A DNA stretch of 64,000 nt. Origin: Bacillus altitudinis 41KF2b (lineage in GTDB: Bacteria; Bacillota; Bacilli; Bacillales; Bacillaceae). Below the pieces are notes generated by a model that was not told where the DNA came from, did no database searches, and saw only the letters and a list, made by a program, of their open reading frames with translations. Every line of letters begins with the position of its first letter. Positions within the stretch are counted from its first letter, which is position 1. A program made the position numbers and the translations under genes. The stretch lies in NCBI RefSeq assembly GCF_000691145.1, contig NZ_ASJC01000006.1, positions 121,884 to 185,883 on the forward strand. Reading direction: 5' to 3'. This document shows, one piece after another, positions 54,024 through 62,200 of the stretch.

Positions 54024-54892
54024 TGCGAATCAAAAAAAAGAATCAGCGCTTTCATTGGTTTATGCTGCTGCCAGCTTGTTTGTTTCTAGTTGTATTCCTT
54101 CTTGCTCCGCTTGTGATGATGTTTGTCCTCAGTTTTCGTGATGTGGATTCGATGATGAATACGTTACAATCCTATAGTTTGTCTCAATATTTACATGTAT
54201 TTACGACAGATGCATATGTGAAAGCAATTGGAAGTACTGTGTGGGTGGCCTTACAGACAACGGTGATTTGTTTATTGATGGCATATCCAGCAGCTTATGT
54301 GCTAGTGAAAGCACCTCACCCAAGGTTGCGGGCTTTTTTCTATATCTTACTTGTATCGCCGCTTTTGACGAGTGTCGTCATTCGGACATTTGCATGGATC
54401 GTTCTTCTTTCGCAAAATGGCTTGATCAATGGCATGCTGATCGATTTACATCTGATTGAGAAACCGCTATCGATGCTGTGGAATATGAATGCGGTCATTA
54501 TTGCTTATGTTCAAGTGATGCTGCCTTTTGCAGTGCTGCCTATTGCAACGAGCTTAACTGATATGGACCGTCACTTAAGACCGGCTTCTATGAGTCTTGG
54601 TGCTGGTCGTATTCGGACATTTTTTCATGTGACCTTGCCGCTTACGATTCCAGGCATGATCACCGGAGCAATTATTGTCTTCTCACTTGCAGCAGGAAGC
54701 TATATTACTCCTCTGCTAGTCGGCGGACGGATGCAACCGCTCTTGCCACTGTCCATTTATCAGCAGGTCATGCAGGTGTATAATTTGCCTCTTGCCGCTG
54801 CGATGTCCTTTACTTTATTGATTTGTGTGCTAGCGGTCGTCAGTCTATTAAGCTATCTATTGAAGCGTTGGGAGGCGAGGATGCATGCGTAA
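54023..54892 (+). CDS. ABC transporter permease, PotB-like
   Basis: 289-residue membrane permease with six hydrophobic segments and the cytoplasmic coupling loop ASMSLGAGRIRTFFHVTLPLTIPG. I take the ATG at 54023, 8 bases after AAGGTG; a GTG three bases earlier is also possible. It overlaps the next permease start. Confidence 0.9.
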   Translation: MRIKKKNQRFHWFMLLPACLFLVVFLLAPLVMMFVLSFRDVDSMMNTLQSYSLSQYLHVFTTDAYVKAIGSTVWVALQTTVICLLMAYPAAYVLVKAPHPRLRAFFYILLVSPLLTSVVIRTFAWIVLLSQNGLINGMLIDLHLIEKPLSMLWNMNAVIIAYVQVMLPFAVLPIATSLTDMDRHLRPASMSLGAGRIRTFFHVTLPLTIPGMITGAIIVFSLAAGSYITPLLVGGRMQPLLPLSIYQQVMQVYNLPLAAAMSFTLLICVLAVVSLLSYLLKRWEARMHA

Positions 54893-55688
54893 AAAATCAA
54901 TAAGTGACCGTTTGCTTTCGGTTCTGATATGGACCGCAGGCTCACTCGTTTATCTCTTTTTAACCGTACCTGTTCTTGTCATTGTTCTTTCTGCTTTTAG
55001 TCCGAATGCTTTTCCTGAATTCCCGCCGACTTCGTTTTCCGTTCGCTGGTTTCATGAGGTCGTGTCGAATCCAGAATGGATGGAATCTTTGCGTATCAGC
55101 GTGATTCTGTTATTGATTGTGACGCCGCTTACTGTTCTTTTAGGAACGATGGCTTCTTATGCTTTAGCAAGGCTTTCCTTTAAGGGAAAGGAAGCTGTTC
55201 AAGCCTTTATTTTGTCACCTCTTATGATTCCTCAGGTGGTATTAGGGATTGCGATGCTGTATTTGTTTACGGCTATGGGTTTTACAGGGTCTTTGTGGGC
55301 ATTAGTCATTGGGCATGTCATCATTGGTTTTCCTTATGTGGTACGAACTGTGGGTGTCAGTGTTTCAAATCTTGATCCACGTCTTGAGCTAGCTTCCATG
55401 AATCTTGGTGCAGGGCCCATACGTACTTTCTTTCGTGTGACACTGCCCTTGATCAAGCCTGGTATTATCGCAGGTGGGGTGTTTTCTGCTGTGACATCAT
55501 TTGGTGAAATCTCGATTAGTTTGTTCGTTTCTTCACCTCAAACCATTACGATTCCCGTGAGGACGTTTAATTACATTGAGCAAACTTTTGATCCGAGTGT
55601 CAATGCGATATCTGTCATATTTATTATCATTTCTATCATTGCGTTGCTCATTATTGAGAAAACGATTGGTCTGTCTAAGGTGATGTAA
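54885..55688 (+). CDS. ABC transporter permease, PotC-like
   Basis: 267-residue permease, six hydrophobic segments, with the coupling loop ASMNLGAGPIRTFFRVTLPLIKPG. It is the second membrane subunit and last gene of the hyuAB operon. GGGAGGCGAGG precedes the ATG inside the end of the previous gene. A strong terminator follows. Confidence 0.9.
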   Translation: MRKKSISDRLLSVLIWTAGSLVYLFLTVPVLVIVLSAFSPNAFPEFPPTSFSVRWFHEVVSNPEWMESLRISVILLLIVTPLTVLLGTMASYALARLSFKGKEAVQAFILSPLMIPQVVLGIAMLYLFTAMGFTGSLWALVIGHVIIGFPYVVRTVGVSVSNLDPRLELASMNLGAGPIRTFFRVTLPLIKPGIIAGGVFSAVTSFGEISISLFVSSPQTITIPVRTFNYIEQTFDPSVNAISVIFIIISIIALLIIEKTIGLSKVM

Positions 55689-55706
55689 ATATAATGAAGA
55701 AACAAG

Positions 55707-55736
55707 GAGCTGTCATTTGAAATGACAGCTCTTTTT
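55707..55736 (+). terminator. Terminator of the hyu operon
   Basis: GAGCTGTCATTT pairs perfectly with AAATGACAGCTC around a single G, followed by five Ts. Confidence 0.92.
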
Positions 55737-55833
55737 GTATTGTTTTTATGGTAAAAATATTCAAAGTTTTAGGGAATATAGTTCTTAAGATTTAAGAAAA
55801 TGCGAGGCGTGATAGGAGACCTCTCTCCTACAT

Positions 55834-56000
55834 TTTCGGTCATATTTGAAAAATTTAAGGAAAAACATGAAATTTTTGCGGTAATTGGTCATTTATTTTC
55901 GGTGGAGCGCAACTATTATTAGTTATTTTCGGTAAATATCATAAATTATGATGTGATCCCTTCGGCATAACGCATGAATCTTTACACCCATTTTTCGGTG
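55834..56000 (+). promoter_or_regulatory. srfAA promoter region with ComA-like half-sites
   Basis: The hexamer TTTCGG, followed by T in each case, recurs at 55834, 55897, 55927 and 55993, and TTGCGG occurs at 55876. TTTCGG-TGGA-GCGCAA (55897-55912) fits the ComA box TTGCGG-N4-CCGCAA with one change in each half, and CTTCGG-CATA-ACGCAT (55959-55974) is a weaker one. Starts at 55834, 55876 and 55897 are 42 and 21 bases apart, whole helical turns. Possible -10 hexamers are TATGAT (55947-55952) and TATAAA (56019-56024). ComA is the known activator of srfA in B. subtilis. Confidence 0.6.
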
Positions 56001-56062
56001 AAAAAAACAATAATTTCATATAAAGTGGACGTAAATAGAAAATATCTAAAAGAAAAGAAGAA

Positions 56063-56150
56063 AAAGGCAAATCTATGGAAACATAGAGACGCAAAGCCAT
56101 GTCCTAAGGTAAAAGTTGCTTTTTTACTATGGTCGGCAGGTTACCGAATC
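56063..56150 (+). promoter_or_regulatory. c-di-GMP-I (GEMM-I) riboswitch aptamer
   Basis: The leader contains the GEMM-I landmarks in order: GGCAAA (56066-56071), a stem CTATG/CATAG closed by a GAAA tetraloop (56073-56086), GACGCAAAGCC (56088-56098), CCTAAGG (56103-56109), a hairpin, and the closing GGTCGGCAGGTTACCGAA (56131-56148). These are the invariant blocks of class I cyclic-di-GMP riboswitches. A strong terminator follows at 56156-56195 and then srfAA, so it likely controls transcription of the lipopeptide synthetase by c-di-GMP. Whether ligand turns it on or off is not visible. Confidence 0.93.
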
Positions 56151-56155
56151 AAAAT

Positions 56156-56195
56156 GGGAGTCCCTCCGTTTTATTCGGGGTGGGCTCCTTTTTTG
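56156..56195 (+). terminator. Expression-platform terminator before srfAA
   Basis: GGGAGTCCCTCC pairs (with wobbles and one mismatch) with GGGGTGGGCTCC, followed by six Ts. It begins 6 bases after the riboswitch core and 101 bases before srfAA, the usual place for a riboswitch-controlled terminator. Confidence 0.85.
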
Positions 56196-56295
56196 TTATT
56201 CCGTCTATTTTAATGAAATAGACTTGGTTCTTTTGATATAGAGGGTGCAGGGTATCACAGTTGGTGGAGAAAACATAGAAGAGCGGAGGATGAGA

Positions 56296-59200
56296 ATGAG
56301 TACAGTTTATTACCCCTTAACACATGCGCAAAAGCGAGTATTCTACACGGAAAGATTTTATCCAGGCACAAGTATTTCTAATTTGGGTGGGTTTGCCAAG
56401 TTAAGATCGGTATCAGGTCTAAATCCTTCTTTGATCGTGGATGTGCTTCAAGCGTACATTCGTGAAACTGATTCTCTTCGTTTAAGGCTAGTGTATCAAC
56501 ATGAGCAGGAGGAGCCCGTTCAATATATCAAGCCATATGAAAAACAGCCGATTCGTTTGGTGAAAAGCTGGAGTGAAAAGGAAGTCAGGGCGTGGGCGAA
56601 CGAGGAGATTCGTGAGCCGATGGAACTGATTGATCGTTCCTTAATTGAATTTACGGTCTTTCAAATCAGTGATCAAGAGTGCTGGCTGTTCTGTAAAGCA
56701 CATCATATTGTGGCTGATGGTATTTCAATTATCTTGATGGGAAACCGAATCATTGATCTATACCATGACATGCTGCAGGGGACAGACATCTCTCCAATTG
56801 AAGACATTTCCTTCGTTGATCACATCATGAGTGAGCAAACGTATGAATCTTCTAAACGTTTTCAGAAAGACCAAGCTTTTTGGAACGAGCAATTTGCCAA
56901 TATTCCAGATTTCGCTTCTTTAACACCGCATAAAGGTTACGAGATGAGCTTACATGCGGAGAGATTTTCAGGGGATATTCCTGATTCTTTAAAGGAGAAG
57001 CTTCGAGTCTTTTGTGAAGAAGAGAAAGTCAGTATGCTATCTATGTTTATGTCCGCTGTCTATATTTACTTGCACCGATTTAGCGGCATGGAGGATGTGG
57101 TCCTTGGAACTTTTATGGGCAATCGGACAAATGCAAAGGAAAAAAAGATGATTGGGATGTTTGTGTCGACCATTCCGATGCGCGCATCTGTGCAAGGATC
57201 CCTCACGTTTCTTGATTTCGTGAAGCAAGTCATGGCGGATCAGATGAAGATCTTGCGTCATCAAAAATATCCTTACAATGTGCTCATGAATGATTTAAGG
57301 GAAAGAGATGGATTTACAGGACGCCTGTTTGATATTTCTTTAGAGTATCAGGTCATGCAGTGGCAGAAAAAAGAGAATCTTTCGTTCATTACGGAGCCGA
57401 TTTTTAGTGGAAGCGGAATGAATGATATATCGATTCATGTGAAGGACCGCTGGGATACAGATACATTGACCATTGATTTGGATTACCGTACAGACCTATT
57501 TAGTGAAGACGATATGAGTAAGCTGTTTGATCGATTGATCATTTTGCTGGAGGCGGCGGTCTCTCAGCCAGATCAGCTGATTGGGGCTCTCTCTTTACTG
57601 CCAGCAGATGAACAAAAGCAACTGCTTCAATTATCTAAGGGAGAAGCATTTGATTTACCAGGAGCGAAACCAGTTCACCACTTATTTGATGAGGCAGCTA
57701 AAACGTATTCAGAACGGGCAGCTGTGGTTGCGGAAAATGGAACGTTCACTTATGGAGAGCTGTATCAAAAAGCGGACAAACTGGCACGATTTTTACAGAT
57801 GAAAGGTGTCTCGCGTGATGTACCAGTTGCCGTTTTAATGGAACGGACGGCAGATGCGATGGTTGCCATTTTTGGGATATTAAAAGCTGGCGGTGCATAT
57901 GTACCGATCGATCCGGCATTACCTGAGGAACGCATTCAATTTATTGTAGAAGATTCTGGTGCTTCTATCGTTTTAACAGAAGAATCGTTTGTTCAGCGAT
58001 ATTCATCCATTGCGGAAAAAATGATTGTCCAGCAGCATATGGAATTAGAAGATCGTCCGCTGCCTGAGCTGATCGATCAGACGACATCACAGGATTTGGC
58101 TTATCTCATTTATACATCGGGTACGACTGGAAAGCCGAAGGGAGTGATGATCGAGCATCTTCAGCTGCATCATTTGGTTCATGCCCTGCATCACGAAGTG
58201 TATGAGGGGGCAAATCAGCTTCAAGTGGCGCTTCTTGCACCATTCCATTTCGATGCATCTGTTAAACAAATCTTTGCTGCTCTTTTATTTGGACATACGC
58301 TTCATATTGTGCCAAGAGAAACGACACAAAACGGTGTACAGCTAGCGGCTTATTACAAAGAACGTCAAATCAAAGCAACAGATGGAACGCCAGCACATGT
58401 GCAGCTTTTACTTGCAGCGGATTTGGATGGGCTTGCACTGACTCACATGCTGATTGGGGGAGAAGCACTCCCTGCGAAAGCAGCGCAGGCGCTGATTGAA
58501 GCTGTGCGTGTCAGCCAGCCCGATTTTGCCTTGTGGAATGTGTATGGTCCGACAGAAACGTGTGTGGATGCGGCGGTTCACCGTCTAGATCTCAGTGAGC
58601 TGCAGAAGTCACCAGAACAGCGCTATGTGTCAATTGGAAAGCCACTGGGCCATCACCGGATTTATATTTTAAATGAACATGAACAACTACAGGTGCAGGG
58701 AGCTGTGGGAGAACTATGCATTGCGGGAATAGGAGTTGGACGGGGCTATGTGAATCAGCCTGAATTAACGGAGAAGGCATTCAGACCAGATCCATTTTTC
58801 CCTGAAGACCGGATGTATCGCACAGGTGATGTAGTGAGATGGCTTCCAGACGGCACAATTGATTACCTTGGAAGAATAGATGACCAAGTAAAAATAAGAG
58901 GTTACCGCATCGAAACAGGTGAAATTGAGGCAGTCATGGAGCAGGTAGACGGAGTCGATCAGGCTGTTGTCCTTGTCGTGGATGAACCGGACGGTGGAAA
59001 GGCTTTAAGTGCTTACTATCAAGCACGACAAGAATTTCTTTCCGTGGACACCCTGCAAGCCGCTATCAAACATCAGCTGCCAGCTTATATGATGCCGCTT
59101 TATTTCAAGCAGCTTGAGGCATTTCCACTGACAGTGAGTGGGAAAGTCGACCGGCGTGCGCTTGCTGCATTAAAGGGAGACAAGGCTGTCAGTGCTGTTT

Positions 59201-62200
59201 ATGTAGCGCCTAGAAACGATGTAGAAACGAAGCTTGTTCGTTTGTGGGAAGACGTTCTTCATCAAGAGAACATAGGTGTGTACGACTCATTCTTTGACAT
59301 AGGCGGGCATTCACTCAAAGCGATGAAAGTTCTTACACTCGTTCAGCGGGCTTTTCAAGTGGAGGTCCCTTTATCTGTTTTATTTGAACAGCAAACGATT
59401 GCAGCACTTGCTGTTTATATTGAACAAGCGGAAAAGTCTTCACAAGTGGTCATACCGAAAGCACCGACTGCCGCCGATTATCCACTGTCACCAGCGCAGC
59501 AGCGTGTTTATATGGTGACTCAGCTGGAGCAGAGCATCGCCTATCATATGCCTGCCGTTGTGAAATTAAGAGGAACGCTGCAACGAGAGAAGTTGGAGGG
59601 AGCTTTTGAAAAACTGATCGCACGTCATGATATGCTGCGAACTTCTTTTCATACAGTCAAAGGAGTCCCTCGTCAGCGGGTAGCTTCATCCGTCCCATTT
59701 CAAATAGAACAGGTGACAGGCAGCACGATGGAAGAGAACATGCGTCAATTTGTCAGACCTTTTCATCTTGAGCAGGCTCCGCTTTTGCGTGTTGGGCTAC
59801 AGTCTTTACATGATCAGGAGCATCTTCTCTATTTCGATATGCATCATCTGATTTCAGATGGTCTTTCAATTGATTTGATGCTGCGTGAGCTGTCTGACGC
59901 ATATGAGGGATTAGTGAAAGTGCCATTGAAGCTTCAATATCAAGATTATGCTGTTTGGCAAGAACAACAGGCAGAGCAAGGCGGTCAAATAGATGAAGCA
60001 TTCTGGCTGAAAGAATTTTCAGGAGATATCCCTGCTTTGCAGCTGCTAACTGATTATCAGCGTCCGGCTGTCCAGTCTTTCACTGGAGACCGCGTTCTCA
60101 GAAACATAGATGAGACGTTAACAGGCCGTTTGCAGGAGCTTGCAGCGAATCATCATACGACGCTGTATACCGTGTTGCTTTCTGCTTACTATACATTGCT
60201 TGCGAAATACACAGGTCAAAAGGAGTTTGTTGTGGGGACACCGACAGCAGGCCGGGTGCATGCAGATTTGAATGACATGATCGGCATGTTTGTCCAAACA
60301 CTTGCTTTACGTTCAGAGGTAGATCCGAACGGTTCAATGACGCAGTTGATTGAGCAAGTAAAGGAAAAGACGATGAGGGCGTTTGAGCATCAGCAATATC
60401 CATTCGAGCGGCTGCTTGAAAAGCTAAATGTGCAAAGAGATTTTAGCCGCCATCCATTATTTGATACGGTCTTTACTCTAACGCCAGATCATTCAACAGC
60501 CCAGCATATTGGAGAGATGAAAGTCGAAGTTGAGGAAACCAATTTCCATATTGCAAAGTTTGATCTCACACTTCAAGCGATGGAGTCAAGTCATGGTCTT
60601 TCCTTCGTCCTCGATTATAGTACGGCGTTATTTAAACGAAGTACAGCCGAGCAGCTGCTCAAGCATTATGTTTATCTTCTGGAGCAGATGGTTGAAGTGC
60701 CGGAGCAAGCGATTCAATCATACCGCTTACTGTCTGAACAAGAGGCAGAGGCTCAATTGAAGATGTGGAACCCGTTACCTACGCCTTATCCTGTGGAAGA
60801 AACCATTGTGACGCAATTTGAATCGCAAGTAGAGCAGCACGGTCATCAGCCTGCTTTGCAATATAAAGACGTGGTTCTTTCTTATCAAGAGCTGAATCAC
60901 AGAGCGAACCAGCTGGCTCATTATTTACGTGAACATGGTTTTGAAAAAGGGATGACAGCGGCTTTATTCTTTGAACGTTCCAATGAGATGGTGTTGTCGG
61001 TTTTAGCTGTGCTAAAGGCTGGCGGTGTCTATGTGCCAATTGATCCTGACTTCCCTGATGAACGTATCAAGCACTTTTTGACAGATAGTGGTGCACAGTT
61101 TGTCCTGACCCATCAGGTGCTGCGTCATCGCTCTGTGCTTACTGCGTTTGAAGGGGAAATCATAGAAACAGAAGATCAAGCCGTTGATCAGCAGTCAGAG
61201 AGCAATCCAGTTGTATGTGTTTCGCCTTTGGACTTGGCGAATTTGACCTACACATCTGGTACGACAGGCAAACCTAAAGGGAACATGGTGACGCATCGGA
61301 ACATTTTGAGAACAGTGAAGCAGTCGAATTATCTCACCATTCATCATGAAGACACGGTGATGAGCATTTCAAACTATGTATTTGATGCATTTATGTTTGA
61401 TGTGTTTGGCGCTTTATTGAACGGAGCGAAACTCATTGTTTTGCCAAAGGATAACATCTTAAATATGAATGAGCTTTCTGGCGCGATTGAGAAGGAAAAA
61501 GTCAGTATTTTAATGATCACGACCGCTCTATTTCACTTACTGATTGATATGAAAAAAGGCAGCCTGAAAAACGTCAGAAAAGTGCTGTTTGGCGGGGAAC
61601 GTGCTTCTGTGCCACATGTTGTGGCAGCCCTTGAAACGGTTGGAGAAGACAAACTTATTCATATGTATGGACCTTCTGAAAGCACGATTTTTACAACGTA
61701 TTATCCGGTGAATCACATTGAAGAACAAGCACTGTCGATTCCGATCGGAAAGCCGGTGAGTCAAACGGCTGTTTATATTGTCGATGAGTTTGGACATGTG
61801 CAGCCGCCGGGAGTAGCTGGAGAGCTTTGTGTCGCAGGTGACGGACTGGTCAAGGGGTATTATCGCCAGCCAGAGTTAACGAGCGAAAAGTTTGTTGAAA
61901 ATCCTTTCCGATCTGGTGAAGTCATGTACAAAACGGGCGATCTCGCACGATGGCTGTCAAATGGAGATATTGAATTCATTGGGCGAATAGATCATCAAGT
62001 CAAGATTCGAGGTCAGCGTATCGAGCTTGGCGAAATTGAACACCAGCTATTGCAGCATCCGCAAGTGAAGGAAGCCGTTGTCATTGCGTTATCAAATGAA
62101 ACATTATGTGCATATTTCACAGCAGAAGGTGCTGTTCCACTGTCGGATTTACGTGAGCAAGCAGGACGAGAACTCCCTGTTTATATGATGCCAGCTTTCT

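Noticed and set aside
55974..56213. 79-codon frame in the srfAA leader
   Set aside because: It runs through the riboswitch and terminator, has no ribosome site and its peptide is lysine-rich low-complexity; the RNA structure explains the sequence.
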